This document shows, one piece after another, positions 45,251-54,140 of a stretch of DNA of 64,000 bases. Made by a program: the position numbers and the translations under genes. Below the pieces are notes generated by a model that searched no databases, was not told where the DNA came from, and worked only from the letters and a program-made list of their open reading frames with translations. Each line of letters opens with the position of its first letter. Positions within the stretch are counted from its first letter, which is position 1. Source of the DNA: CAUZIB01 sp963663925 (lineage in GTDB: Bacteria; Acidobacteriota; Vicinamibacteria; Vicinamibacterales; UBA8438); contig OZ250139.1 in the NCBI GenBank assembly GCA_965237405.1, positions 4,464,001 through 4,528,000 on the forward strand. Direction: 5' to 3'.

Positions 45251-47422
45251 ATGACGTCACGTGGCTCGCGATTGACGCGATCGGTGATTCCCACGGTGGT
45301 TCTGGTCATGTTGCTCGCTGGTGCTTGCACTAAGCCACGATCGATCGAGTCGCCGACTTCGACTCCGGTCACTTTCGCCGATAAGGTGGAGTGGATTCTT
45401 CGCCTCGAGAACCAGCGGGTGTTACGAAACGTACCGAACATGCCACCTACTGCCGATCCCGCACTTACCGCAATTGGTTCGGATCGCACTTCAGGCGTAT
45501 CCCTGGGGTCGCAGCCTGATCTCGTTACTCTGCTCTCCGATCCCGAGCCGCAGCTGCGTCGACGAGCAGCGCTCGCCATTGGACGGGTAGGGCTTCCGGA
45601 GGGTGTCGAGCCGCTGTTGGCCGCGCTTAGCGATTCCGAGCTGGAGGTCCGACAGATGTCGGCGTTTGCGCTCGGTCTGATCGGATCGTCATCCGCCGGC
45701 GACGCACTCGTCGCGGCGCTGAGCGATCCTGAACCACTCGTTCGGGGTCGGGCCTCTGAGGCGCTCGGCCGGATCGGGTTGGTGGGCAGCGCTCCCTCGA
45801 TCTCCGCGATGGTACAGCGCCACGTCTCGGATACGTTCGACCTCGATCCGGAGGATCAGACTCATCCGCTGTTGCCAGGCGCCGAGGCGTTCCGGCTTGG
45901 ACTCTACGCGCTCGCCGAGCTGGGCGACTACGAGTTGATTGCCGATGTCGTGCTGCAGGAGAACGGGCGGCCGATCTTGTGGTGGTGGCCCGTTGCGTAC
46001 GCGCTGCAGCGAACGGGTGATCCCCGCGCGGCTGTGGCACTGACAATGTTGGCAGGGGTGCAGGGCAGCTTGGGGGTCGCATTTGCGGCTCAAGGTCTTG
46101 GTGCCCTGGGTGACGCCTCAGCGGTAGACACGTTGACTGGACTTCTCGACCTCGACCGGCGTGATGAGCACGTGGTTGCCAGCGCCGTGCGGGCGCTGGG
46201 GCGAATCGACGATTCGCGCGCGGCGGTCGCACTGCGCAAGTTTATTCTGACGCGAGATCTTGTCCCCACCCTTCGAGTTGAGGCGCTGGAAGCTCTCTCA
46301 GCGCAGACCAACGCCGATGCTACGGACCTGTTCGTCGAGTTAATGACGGACCGGTGGTCACCGATGCGAGCAGCCGCGTTGAGGGGGCTAGCTAGGTCGA
46401 ATCCAGACGTGTTTATGCTGGTGTTGTCGGGGTTGGGCGACGACCGCGACTGGAGAGTACGCGCTGCGCTCGCCGACGGTCTGGCTCACGCGACTGCTGA
46501 CGTGGCGACCTTTCGCTTACGTCGGTTGCTTGAGGACGAGGATCAGCGGGTGATATCGCACGCACTGCGGGCGCTCGTTAGCCATCACGTTCCAGAGGCT
46601 GAGTCCGTCTTGATCGCGCAGCTGGAGCGAGAGGATGTCGTCGTTCGCAAGACGGCTGCGTTGCTCCTCGGAGAGTTCGGTTCTTCGCTCTCGCTAGCGG
46701 TGCCGGATGCGTTGGCTCGCGCCTATGAGCGTGCGCGAGCCGACAGCGCGTATCTCGCGCGGGCGGCTATCGTCGAAGCTCTTACCCAGATTGGCGGGCC
46801 GGTGGCTGAGGACATCCTGAAGGCCGCGCTGAACGACGCAGACTGGGCGGTCCGGGTCAAAGCCGCTACTGGGCTACGTGCTCGAAAAGCCGACGCTGCG
46901 GCGAACGACGTGATTCGACCTGCGCCCGGTCGAAACTCCGTTGACTTCAGTGCGCCGCACCTCGTACGGCCGACGGTGTCGCCGCGCGTCTATTTAGATA
47001 CGGAGCGCGGAATGGTCGAGCTCGAGCTTAACGTTATCGATGCTCCTGTCACGGCAGACAACTTTGCGGTGTTAGCAAGGCGTGGATTCTACGACGGCCT
47101 CACCTTTCACCGAGTTGTGCCGTATTGCATCGTGCAAGGCGGAGACCCTCGTCACGACACCGAGGGCGGGCCAGGTTACACACTGCGCGACGAGTTAAAT
47201 CAAGTTCCGTTTCTTCGAGGAACGGTTGGGATGGTGCGTGACTGGCCCGATACCAGCGGTAGTCAGTTCTTCATCGCGCTCTCGCCTCAACCGCATTTGG
47301 ATGGTCGGTATACCGCGTTCGCGAAAGTGGTTTCGGGTATGGACATCGTCGATGAGTTACGGCAAGGGGACGCGATCCGTCGTGTTCTAGTTTGGGACGG
47401 TACCGGGCCATTTAGGGATTAA
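45251..47422 (+). CDS. HEAT-repeat lipoprotein with C-terminal cyclophilin peptidyl-prolyl isomerase
   Basis: 723 residues. A lipoprotein signal (about 1-27) ends in the lipobox LAGAC. Residues about 75-560 are a long array of HEAT/PBS-like repeats (LLSDPEPQLRRRAALAIGRVG, LSDSELEVRQMSAFALGLIG, ALSDPEPLVRGRASEALGRIG). Residues about 575-723 are a cyclophilin domain: ERGMVELELNVIDAPVTADNF, FYDGLTFHRVVPYCIVQGGD, GTVGMVRDWPDTSGSQFFI and LDGRYTAFAKV. The active-site arginine (FHR), QGGD and SQFFI are kept. It is likely anchored in a membrane facing the periplasm and may aid envelope protein folding. Start at MTSRGSRL; an ATG 11 codons earlier would spoil the signal. Confidence 0.9.
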   Translation: MTSRGSRLTRSVIPTVVLVMLLAGACTKPRSIESPTSTPVTFADKVEWILRLENQRVLRNVPNMPPTADPALTAIGSDRTSGVSLGSQPDLVTLLSDPEPQLRRRAALAIGRVGLPEGVEPLLAALSDSELEVRQMSAFALGLIGSSSAGDALVAALSDPEPLVRGRASEALGRIGLVGSAPSISAMVQRHVSDTFDLDPEDQTHPLLPGAEAFRLGLYALAELGDYELIADVVLQENGRPILWWWPVAYALQRTGDPRAAVALTMLAGVQGSLGVAFAAQGLGALGDASAVDTLTGLLDLDRRDEHVVASAVRALGRIDDSRAAVALRKFILTRDLVPTLRVEALEALSAQTNADATDLFVELMTDRWSPMRAAALRGLARSNPDVFMLVLSGLGDDRDWRVRAALADGLAHATADVATFRLRRLLEDEDQRVISHALRALVSHHVPEAESVLIAQLEREDVVVRKTAALLLGEFGSSLSLAVPDALARAYERARADSAYLARAAIVEALTQIGGPVAEDILKAALNDADWAVRVKAATGLRARKADAAANDVIRPAPGRNSVDFSAPHLVRPTVSPRVYLDTERGMVELELNVIDAPVTADNFAVLARRGFYDGLTFHRVVPYCIVQGGDPRHDTEGGPGYTLRDELNQVPFLRGTVGMVRDWPDTSGSQFFIALSPQPHLDGRYTAFAKVVSGMDIVDELRQGDAIRRVLVWDGTGPFRD

Positions 47423-47461
47423 CGTTCAGTGGGACACCGGTGTCCTGCGGCATAGGCGGGC

Positions 47462-47490
47462 AAAAAAGGGGGCGCTAGCGCCCCCTTTCT
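47462..47490. terminator. Bidirectional intrinsic terminator
   Basis: A perfect 18-nt palindrome GGGGGCGC-TA-GCGCCCCC at 47468-47485, preceded by six A and followed by TTT on the plus strand. It is placed between the stop of the HEAT-cyclophilin gene (+) and that of the AAKKK-repeat gene (-). On the minus strand the stem is followed by six T, so the terminator is strongest for the small gene. Confidence 0.9.
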
Positions 47491-47506
47491 CTAGAAGAAG
47501 CCAGAT

Positions 47507-47602
47507 TTAGCGCTTTTTAGCACCCTTCTTCTTTGCAGTCTTCTTCTTGGCTACCACCTTCTTCTTGGCTGCCTTCTTCTTGGCTGCCTTCTTCTTGGCC
47601 AT
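47507..47602 (-). CDS. 31-residue lysine-rich AAKKK-repeat protein
   Basis: A very small gene: 31 codons starting at ATG 47602 and ending in TAA. The product is almost only lysine and alanine, in blocks of K-K-K separated by A-A, V-V-A, T-A or G-A (starting MAKKKAAKKKAAKKKVVAKK). A strong Shine-Dalgarno AAGGAGG lies 6 nt before the ATG, a TTGACA promoter about 100 nt upstream, and an intrinsic terminator just after the stop, which together make translation likely. The composition resembles the C-terminal tails of histone H1-like bacterial proteins (Hc1, AlgP type), so nucleic-acid binding is a reasonable inference. It has no folded domain. Confidence 0.85.
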   Translation of the reverse strand: MAKKKAAKKKAAKKKVVAKKKTAKKKGAKKR

Positions 47603-47899
47603 GCTTCCTCCTTGGAATGTGGCTGCTCAGCTTAATTCCCGTTTCAAGCGCATACCTGATATAACAACAGGTGGGCTGAGCGGTCCACCCTCACACTAGA
47701 TGTAGATTATGGATGAGAAACACTGTGTGTCAAGCAGCAAATAGACGAAAAGTCAAAACGATTCTGTCTCCGACGTGAGATTGGATCGGGTTGACGGTCG
47801 AAGATCTCTCCACCGTACCAGGTCGGGACGACATCAGGACACGCGTGTACGTTGACGCGTACAGAGAGAGTCGGTTGTGCGGAAGATTCTTAGAGCTTC
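47603..47899. other. Intergenic region with the small-gene promoter
   Basis: About 300 nt between the AAKKK gene and the ddl stop, both on the minus strand. It holds the 5' leader (about 100 nt) and promoter of the small gene. Within the leader ACCTG...CAGGT flank an AT-rich centre around 47655-47675. No further coding sequence is evident. Confidence 0.6.
47706..47733 (-). promoter_or_regulatory. Sigma-70-type promoter for the AAKKK-repeat gene
   Basis: On the minus strand, TTGACA (47733-47728) is followed after 16 nt by CATAAT (47711-47706), one mismatch from the TATAAT consensus. This would start transcription about 100 nt upstream of the small gene's ATG. Confidence 0.6.
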
Positions 47900-49066
47900 T
47901 TAAGTCGCGGACGTTTGAAGCAATTGTTTCTTCGAGTGACGCTCAAGTGCGAGCTCGATCAATCGATCGATGAGTGCTGAGTAGGACAAGCCCGAGGCTT
48001 GCCACATCTTGGAGTACATACTGATCGTCGTGAAGCCGGGAATCGTGTTGACCTCGTTGAGGTAGAGTCGTTCGGTCTGGCCTTCAAGCAAGAAATCCAC
48101 GCGAGCCATGCCGGCGATGTCTAGTGCGCGGAATGCCTCGACGGCCATTCGTTGAATACGGCCTGTCTGATCCTCAGGCAGATTAGCCGGAATGATCGTC
48201 CGAGATCTATCGTCCACATACTTCGCCTGGTAGTCGTAGAAGTCGCCCGATGGCAGGATCTCTCCCGGTAGTGATGCGATCGGAGAGTCGTTGCCCAGCA
48301 CCGCACATTCCAGCTCACGCGCGTTTCCCACCGCGTACTCGACCAGAACCTTTCGGTCGAACTGTCGTGCGAGGTCGATTGCGCGCTCCAATGAGGCTCG
48401 ATCGGTCACCTTGGAGATGCCGACGCTAGAGCCAAGGTTGGAGGGTTTGACGAAGAGTGGGAAGCGATGTCGTGCCTGGACGCTGTTTAGGACAGACGTG
48501 CGATCGCGATCCCACTCGTGATCTCGGATGTTCGTGTAGTCGACCACTGGGAGGCCCTTCGCTGCCAAGAGAAGTTTAGTGACGGTCTTGTCCATCACAA
48601 TGGCTGACGAGAGCACGCCTGCGCCAACGTAAGGCACATTCGCCAGCTCCAACAATCCCTGCAGTGTGCCGTCCTCTCCGTACGGACCGTGAATCACGGG
48701 AAATATGACATCGACGGTAAGGCGCTCGATGGTCGCCACCGTCGATGAGGCGGTGGCGGCTGGTAGGTCCACAACGGCGATCATCGTATCGTTTCCCGGG
48801 CGCGCCATCAGGTGAACTTCTGGGACCGGTGATTGCGGCTGAGCGGCCGGTTGTTTCGCGCGGGTTTGCGTGATGACCGCTGATGCCTCCAGAACGGTCG
48901 GTGGTTGAGCGGCAATCGACCATCGCCCGTCGCGGTGAACGTAAATTGGGAGAGCGTCGTATCGGTTCGGATCGAGATTGGCGAACACCGACGCTGCCGA
49001 GGCTAGGGAGACTTCGTGCTCGCTTGAACGACCGCCATACACGACTCCGAGTCGCAACCGCTTCAT
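47900..49066 (-). CDS. ddl: D-alanine:D-alanine ligase Ddl
   Basis: ATP-grasp enzyme making the D-Ala-D-Ala dipeptide used by MurF. 388 residues. N-terminal VVYGGRSSEHEVSLASA (about 8-24), the ATP-grasp core with PVIHGPYGEDGTLQGLLELANVPYVG near 120, MDKTVTKLLLAAKGLPV near 160, FVKPSNLGSSVGISKV near 200, EILPSGDFYDYQAKY near 270, and the magnesium-binding NEVNTIPGFTTISMY near 348. An insertion of about 35 residues, rich in P and Q, sits near 55-90. The start lies only 29 nt from the divergent tgt start. Confidence 0.95.
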   Translation of the reverse strand: MKRLRLGVVYGGRSSEHEVSLASAASVFANLDPNRYDALPIYVHRDGRWSIAAQPPTVLEASAVITQTRAKQPAAQPQSPVPEVHLMARPGNDTMIAVVDLPAATASSTVATIERLTVDVIFPVIHGPYGEDGTLQGLLELANVPYVGAGVLSSAIVMDKTVTKLLLAAKGLPVVDYTNIRDHEWDRDRTSVLNSVQARHRFPLFVKPSNLGSSVGISKVTDRASLERAIDLARQFDRKVLVEYAVGNARELECAVLGNDSPIASLPGEILPSGDFYDYQAKYVDDRSRTIIPANLPEDQTGRIQRMAVEAFRALDIAGMARVDFLLEGQTERLYLNEVNTIPGFTTISMYSKMWQASGLSYSALIDRLIELALERHSKKQLLQTSAT

Positions 49067-49095
49067 GGGTGCTAGCTGGACAGTAACATACCGCC

Positions 49096-50244
49096 ATGTC
49101 CGAAGCGTTTAGCTTCGAAGTGAGTCACGTGGACGGACTGGCTCGGCGCGGCGTGCTGCGGACCACCCACGGCATCGTAAACACGCCGGCGTTCATACCG
49201 GTTGGCACCAGTGGTGCGGTCAAGGCGGTTCTGCATCGCGACCTTCAGGAAATGGGAGTGGAGATTGTGCTGGCCAACACCTATCACCTGATGCTCCGGC
49301 CAGGCGACGCGCGAATTGCGCGCGCTGGTGGTCTCCATCAGTTCATGGGGTGGTCTGGTCCCGTCTTGACCGACAGCGGTGGGTACCAAGTGTTCAGCTT
49401 GAGCCGTCGGACAACCGTCGACGAGAACGGAGTTCGCTTTCGTTCTCACCTCGATGGTGCAGAGTGTTTGCTGACGCCGGAGTCGGCAACCGAGATTCAG
49501 GCGCGTCTCGGGTCGGACATTGCCATGGTATTTGACGAGTGTACGCCGTATCCGGTCAGCACGGATCAGGCGCGTGCCTCGATGGACTTAACTCATCGGT
49601 GGGCTCAGCGGTCGCGCAACCGCTTCCTCGAGCTTTGCGCCGCTGGGGCCCCGGCTGGCATGATCAACTCAGCACAGGCTCAGTTCGGGATCGTCCAGGG
49701 CAGCGTTTTCCCTGAGCTTCGTCACGAGAGTGCGGCCGCGCTTGTAGACATTGGATTCGAGGCCTATGCGATTGGCGGCTTGAGCGTAGGCGAGCCGATC
49801 GATGAGATGTACGAAATCGCGGCGAACACCGTCACCCGTCTTCCGACCGACCGAGCTCGCTACCTGATGGGTGTGGGGACCCCGTGGGATCTCGTCGAGA
49901 TGGTTGCGGTCGGCGTGGACCTGTTCGACTGCGTCCTGCCGACTCGCAACGCGCGGAACGGGCAGCTTTTTACCCGTACTGGCACCTTGAACATTAAACG
50001 AGCGAAATTTGCTGAGGACCTATCCCCACCGGACTCCGAGTGTTGCTGCTACACGTGCCGACACTTTTCGAGGGCGTATTTGCGCCATCTTTACCTCGCC
50101 GGCGAGATAAACTCGGCTACCCTTAGCACGCTCCATAACCTACACTTTTACCTTGACACGATGAGGCAGATTGGTGAGGCTATAGCGCTCGGCTCGTTCG
50201 AAACGTTTAGACAGGCCTTCCACCAGACGCTTTCCCGCCGGTAG
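49096..50244 (+). CDS. tgt: tRNA-guanine transglycosylase Tgt
   Basis: Exchanges G34 for preQ1 in GUN-anticodon tRNAs during queuosine synthesis. 382 residues. TSGAVKAVLHRDL, ANTYHLMLRPG, VLTDSGGYQVFSLS (the active-site Asp), MVFDECTPYP, YAIGGLSVGEP, RYLMGVGTPWDLVEMVAVGVDLFDCVLPTRNARNG-type segment (second Asp) and the zinc site CCCYTCRHFSRAYLRHL (three Cys and His) are all seen. It begins the widely conserved tgt-yajC-secD-secF order. preQ1 synthesis genes are not in the window. Confidence 0.97.
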   Translation: MSEAFSFEVSHVDGLARRGVLRTTHGIVNTPAFIPVGTSGAVKAVLHRDLQEMGVEIVLANTYHLMLRPGDARIARAGGLHQFMGWSGPVLTDSGGYQVFSLSRRTTVDENGVRFRSHLDGAECLLTPESATEIQARLGSDIAMVFDECTPYPVSTDQARASMDLTHRWAQRSRNRFLELCAAGAPAGMINSAQAQFGIVQGSVFPELRHESAAALVDIGFEAYAIGGLSVGEPIDEMYEIAANTVTRLPTDRARYLMGVGTPWDLVEMVAVGVDLFDCVLPTRNARNGQLFTRTGTLNIKRAKFAEDLSPPDSECCCYTCRHFSRAYLRHLYLAGEINSATLSTLHNLHFYLDTMRQIGEAIALGSFETFRQAFHQTLSRR

Positions 50245-50303
50245 CCGCGTTTCGGTTTGTGCCGCCCACCTTGGGTGTGCGGTTGAGGCGGGATAGAAGA
50301 CCT

Positions 50304-50651
50304 ATGTTCGGAGACGGATTAACCTTCGTCGTCGCTCAGGCTCAGACAGTGCAGGGACAGCCCAGCCTCCTGGTGCAGTTCCTGCCCTTCGCGATGATTT
50401 TGGCGATCTTCTACTTCATCATTTTGCTCCCGATGAGGCGTCGCCAAAAAAAGGTTGAGTCATTCCAGGCGAACCTGAAGGTCGGCGACAAGATCGTCAC
50501 AACGAGTGGCATCTACGGGGTGATCTCGAAGATGAACGAGAAGTCAGTACAGGTCCAAATCGCAGATAAAGTTCGCGTCGAAGTTTCCCGATCGGCGGTC
50601 GGTGGTTACCAGGGCCAGGAACTTGTGGTGTCTGACTCCAAAAACTCGTAA
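50304..50651 (+). CDS. yajC: Sec translocase accessory subunit YajC
   Basis: Small inner-membrane protein that associates with SecDF. 115 residues: one membrane helix at about 22-45 (LVQFLPFAMILAIFYFIILLPM), then the basic RRRQKKVESF and the cytoplasmic domain LKVGDKIVTTSGIYGVISKM. These two phrases are the YajC signature. Start ATG at 50304 is preferred over an upstream in-frame start at 50259, which would add a basic, non-conserved leader of 15 residues. secD follows after 12 nt. Confidence 0.94.
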   Translation: MFGDGLTFVVAQAQTVQGQPSLLVQFLPFAMILAIFYFIILLPMRRRQKKVESFQANLKVGDKIVTTSGIYGVISKMNEKSVQVQIADKVRVEVSRSAVGGYQGQELVVSDSKNS

Positions 50652-50663
50652 AGGCCAGAGCTA

Positions 50664-52226
50664 ATGAACAAGACGCTGCAATGGAAACTTCTAGTGGTTG
50701 TCGCCGTCGTGGCACTGTCGGCGTTGGCGATTTATCCCTTCGAGGAGCGGATTCGCCTGGGCCTCGACCTCAAGGGTGGCGTCCATATGGTGCTGGAGGT
50801 TCAAACCGACGATGCTCTTCAGGTCGAGACGGAAACGAGATCCGATCAGTTCGGCGAGCAGTTGAGCCTCCAGGGTATCGAGCCAACCTCTGTCTTCGTC
50901 GCCGACCCAACCACGATCCAGATCGAGGGTGTTCCCCAGGACCGCGATGCCGAGTTCCGACAGATTGCTGACGACCAGCTGTCACTGGAGTATGTTCGGC
51001 AGTCGGGAGCGGGCGGAAGCTACACGTTCCGGATGCGCGGCCCGATTGAATCGTCTTTGAGAGACGAGTCGGTTCGGCAAGCTCTGCAGACGATCGAGCG
51101 ACGAGTAAACGAGCTTGGCGTAGCCGAACCGATTGTCGCCCCGTATTCCGTTGGTGGCCATCAGATCTTAGTTCAGCTCCCAGGGGTCTCCGACGTGGAT
51201 CGGGCGAAGGAGATCATTCGGTCTACTGCCCTGCTCGAGTTAAAAATGGTGGAGGAAGGACCGGCGGCTACAGAGGAGCTCCTGCTGCAAAGTCGGAATG
51301 GCGTTGTGCCGTCCGACATGGAGGTCGTCACCGGCTCGTCCGACCCATCAAGTGGAACGCCCCAAACTGTCTACTACTTAGTGCGGCGGGTGGCTGCCGT
51401 CACGGGTCGCGATCTTCGGAACGCGCGACCGTCGCTCGACGAGTACAACCAACCGGCCGTGAGTTTTACACTCAACCGTGAAGGTGCCCGCAAGTTCGGC
51501 GAAGTCACTAGCCAAAACATCGGTCGGAGCCTGGCGATCTTGCTTGATAACCGCGTGGAGAGCGCGCCGGTCATCCAGGGACGGATCGCCGACGAGGGGC
51601 GGATCTCAGGGGTGTTCACTCAAGAGGAGGCTTCCGACCTGGCGCTCATTCTACGCTCAGGTGCGTTGCCGGCTTCGCTCACCTACCTCGAGGAGCGGAC
51701 GATCGGTCCGACGCTCGGGGCCGACTCCATTCGAGCCGGTCTATTGGCGTCTGTTTTCGGGCTCATCGCCGTCGCGATCTTTATGCTCGTCTACTACAAA
51801 CTTTCGGGAATCAACGCCATTATAGCGGTTGCGATGAACCTGCTGATCTTGATGGGATTCATGGCCTATATCGGTGCCGTGTTAACGCTTCCTGGGATCG
51901 CTGGCCTCATTCTCATCATTGGTATCGGTGTCGACTCGAACGTGCTGATTTTCGAGCGGATCAAAGAAGAACTGAGAGGACAAAGAGCCGTGAAATCAGC
52001 CGTAAGTGCGGGCTTTGATCGGGTGTTCTTGACAATTCTGGATACGCATATTGCGTCCCTGATTGCCGCCGCGTTCCTGTTCCAGTTCGGGTCGGGTCCA
52101 ATTCGGGGTTTTGCGACCACCCTAGCCATCGGTCTGATTTCCAACGTTTTTACCGCGATGTTCGTTTCGCGCACGCTGTTCGAAGCGGTCTTGTCACGCC
52201 GCCGGGTCGTGTCATTGAGTATCTAA
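50664..52226 (+). CDS. secD: Protein-export membrane protein SecD
   Basis: Proton-motive-force-driven subunit that helps release exported proteins in the periplasm. 520 residues. First membrane helix at about 7-24; the conserved D1 motif LGLDLKGGVHMVLEV follows; a large periplasmic P1 domain (about 45-335) holds TIERRVNELGVAEPIV; then five membrane helices with IGPTLGADSIRAG, GIGVDSNVLIFERIKEELR and AGFDRVFLTILDTHIASLIAA. The start ATG has no strong Shine-Dalgarno, only AGAGCTA. secF is 12 nt downstream, as usual. Confidence 0.97.
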   Translation: MNKTLQWKLLVVVAVVALSALAIYPFEERIRLGLDLKGGVHMVLEVQTDDALQVETETRSDQFGEQLSLQGIEPTSVFVADPTTIQIEGVPQDRDAEFRQIADDQLSLEYVRQSGAGGSYTFRMRGPIESSLRDESVRQALQTIERRVNELGVAEPIVAPYSVGGHQILVQLPGVSDVDRAKEIIRSTALLELKMVEEGPAATEELLLQSRNGVVPSDMEVVTGSSDPSSGTPQTVYYLVRRVAAVTGRDLRNARPSLDEYNQPAVSFTLNREGARKFGEVTSQNIGRSLAILLDNRVESAPVIQGRIADEGRISGVFTQEEASDLALILRSGALPASLTYLEERTIGPTLGADSIRAGLLASVFGLIAVAIFMLVYYKLSGINAIIAVAMNLLILMGFMAYIGAVLTLPGIAGLILIIGIGVDSNVLIFERIKEELRGQRAVKSAVSAGFDRVFLTILDTHIASLIAAAFLFQFGSGPIRGFATTLAIGLISNVFTAMFVSRTLFEAVLSRRRVVSLSI

Positions 52227-52238
52227 CGAGCGTTCGAG

Positions 52239-53270
52239 ATGTCGCTGTTTTCCACGGAACCTAAATTCGATTTCATCGGCCGTCGCTGGTATGCCATAGG
52301 TGTCTCGACCTTGATCATCGTTGCCGGGATCGCGATGGTGGCCTCAAGGGGCGGCCTGCCTCTTGGTATTGATTTTTCGGGTGGCACGCTCGTCGTCTTG
52401 GAGTTCGCACAGCCAACCTCAGAGGACGTCGTTCGAAGCTCACTTGCTTCCGTCATGGAGAAGGTTGTTCAGCAGTATGGCGACAGCGGAGGCGGAATCC
52501 TCGTCCGCCTTCCACAGGCGGGGCCAGAGGAAGGTATGAGCCTGGAGGAGGGTGCCCAAGCTATCGTCTCGACCCTTCAGGCAAGCGACCTTGGTGACTT
52601 TGAGGTGGTCTCTCGGGAGTTGGTTGGTCCTGTCATCGGCGAGGAGCTTCAGCAGCGTGGAATCAACGCGTTCGTCTGGGCCATGATCGGCATCTTGGTC
52701 TACGTTGGCTTACGTTTTCGATTCAGCTTTGGTGTCGGCGCGATTGTCGCCGTGGTCCACGACATCTTGGTCACCCTCTCGATGCTGATGTTTTTTGGCT
52801 ACGAGGTGTCGCTCAACGTGGTCGCCGCGATGCTGACGATCACTGGATATTCGGTCAATGATTCAATCGTCGTCTTCGACCGGGTGCGAGAGAACCTACG
52901 GCGAATTCGGAGTGATAAATTCGACAATCTGGTCAACACCAGCGTCAATCAGACGCTAGCCCGGACGCTGATCACATCGGGGACCACGAGCTTTGCCGTG
53001 TTGGCGTTGTACCTTTTTGGCGGTGAGGTGTTGCGCGGGTTCGCGTTCACGATGCTCGTTGGTGTTATCAGCGGGACCTATTCAACGATCTTTATCGCTT
53101 CATCGGTTGCGATCGCCATCACGAAGGGTCGGGCGGCCAGACGCAGTCGTCAGATCAGCGTGAAGCAACGGGCGCCCGACTTAACGTCGCGCGGACCGAA
53201 GGCACAGCGAGCCCAAAAGGCATCTCGCTCGCGTTCGAAACGACAGAGCCGAAAGGCGCACGCGTCCTGA
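52239..53270 (+). CDS. secF: Protein-export membrane protein SecF
   Basis: Partner of SecD. 343 residues with six membrane helices. The N-terminal D1-type motif GIDFSGGTLVVLEF is near 43; the periplasmic loop ends in VVSRELVGPVIGEELQQRGINAF; the membrane part has VVHDILVTLSML, TGYSVNDSIVVFDRVRENLRR and SVNQTLARTLITSGTTSFAVL. The C-terminal 40 residues are highly basic (SRSRSKRQSRK-like), a cytoplasmic tail. Start at the ATG of MSLFSTEPKFDF. Confidence 0.97.
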   Translation: MSLFSTEPKFDFIGRRWYAIGVSTLIIVAGIAMVASRGGLPLGIDFSGGTLVVLEFAQPTSEDVVRSSLASVMEKVVQQYGDSGGGILVRLPQAGPEEGMSLEEGAQAIVSTLQASDLGDFEVVSRELVGPVIGEELQQRGINAFVWAMIGILVYVGLRFRFSFGVGAIVAVVHDILVTLSMLMFFGYEVSLNVVAAMLTITGYSVNDSIVVFDRVRENLRRIRSDKFDNLVNTSVNQTLARTLITSGTTSFAVLALYLFGGEVLRGFAFTMLVGVISGTYSTIFIASSVAIAITKGRAARRSRQISVKQRAPDLTSRGPKAQRAQKASRSRSKRQSRKAHAS

Positions 53271-53282
53271 TCGGGTGCGCTG

Positions 53283-54089
53283 TTGACGGCGTTCCAAGCC
53301 GCATTGCTCGGGGTCGTTCAAGGGCTCACGGAATTCCTTCCGATATCGAGTTCCGCGCATCTCATTTTGACGCGTGCGCTCTTCGGGTGGAATTTAGGTG
53401 ATGTCGGGCTCACGTTTGATGTCGCATGTCACGTTGGCACGCTCGTCGCGGTACTCGTGTTTTTTCGACGCGACGTCGTGGCGATGGCGTTTGCCGTGCC
53501 CGACGCCATGCGGAACCTCCACAACGAGGATGCGCACCTCGCCCGCAACGTCGTCATCGGTACGATCCCGATCGTTCTTGTGGGATTGTTCTTCGCTGAC
53601 GTGCTCACATCGTTTCTTCGAACCCCGATGGTGGCGGCCGTCGCACTCACGGTCGGAGCCGGGATCATGATGTTGGCCGAACGACTTGGTGCTCGAACTC
53701 GCAGCGATACGACGCTGTCAAGCCTCGAGGCGCTGGGGTTGGGGGTCGCTCAGGCCTCGGCTCTGATTCCGGGTGTCTCGCGATCTGGGGCCGTACTCGC
53801 CTGCGCCATGCTGTTTGGGGTGAGGCGGGAATGTGGGGCTCGATTTGCGTTTTTGCTTGGCATACCCGCCATTGTGGCGGCGGCCGCTCGTCAATCGGCA
53901 GAGCTCATAGCTGAAGGCGTCCCGAGCGGAGCGGTGGGACTTGTCGCGATAGGCATCGCGAGTTCGGGCATCGTCGGCTACCTGACAGTGAAGTACTTTC
54001 TCAGGTATCTTGTCGACCATTCCCTGAATCCCTTCGCCGCCTATCGGGTCGTCCTAGCGGGAGGCATTCTTTTTGCGTTGGTGCGGTAG
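53283..54089 (+). CDS. uppP: Undecaprenyl-diphosphatase UppP/BacA
   Basis: Recycles the lipid carrier C55-PP to C55-P for peptidoglycan and polysaccharide synthesis; overproduction is linked to bacitracin resistance in this family. 268 residues with about eight membrane segments. The two conserved active-site regions are present: GVVQGLTEFLPISSSAHLIL at 10-29 and LIPGVSRSGAVLACAMLFG near 160. Start is TTG at 53283, fitting the family N-terminus. It follows secF by 12 nt and may be cotranscribed. Functionally it complements MraY and MurG encoded at the window start. Confidence 0.96.
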   Translation: MTAFQAALLGVVQGLTEFLPISSSAHLILTRALFGWNLGDVGLTFDVACHVGTLVAVLVFFRRDVVAMAFAVPDAMRNLHNEDAHLARNVVIGTIPIVLVGLFFADVLTSFLRTPMVAAVALTVGAGIMMLAERLGARTRSDTTLSSLEALGLGVAQASALIPGVSRSGAVLACAMLFGVRRECGARFAFLLGIPAIVAAAARQSAELIAEGVPSGAVGLVAIGIASSGIVGYLTVKYFLRYLVDHSLNPFAAYRVVLAGGILFALVR

Positions 54090-54121
54090 CCGACTCATGC
54101 GTGCCGTTCCGCGTGCCACGC

Positions 54122-54133
54122 GATATTAATATC
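54122..54133. promoter_or_regulatory. 12-bp perfect palindrome upstream of DUF502 gene
   Basis: GATATTAATATC, a perfect AT-rich palindrome in an otherwise GC-rich region, ending 7 nt before the DUF502 start codon. It could be an operator or simply an AT-rich translation initiation region; there is no good Shine-Dalgarno before that ATG. Confidence 0.35.
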
Positions 54134-54140
54134 AATAGCG

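Noticed and set aside
47507..47602. Simple-sequence (CTTCTTGGC) repeat without coding meaning
   Set aside because: The repeat is in frame with a start, ribosome site, stop, promoter and terminator, so I call it a gene instead.
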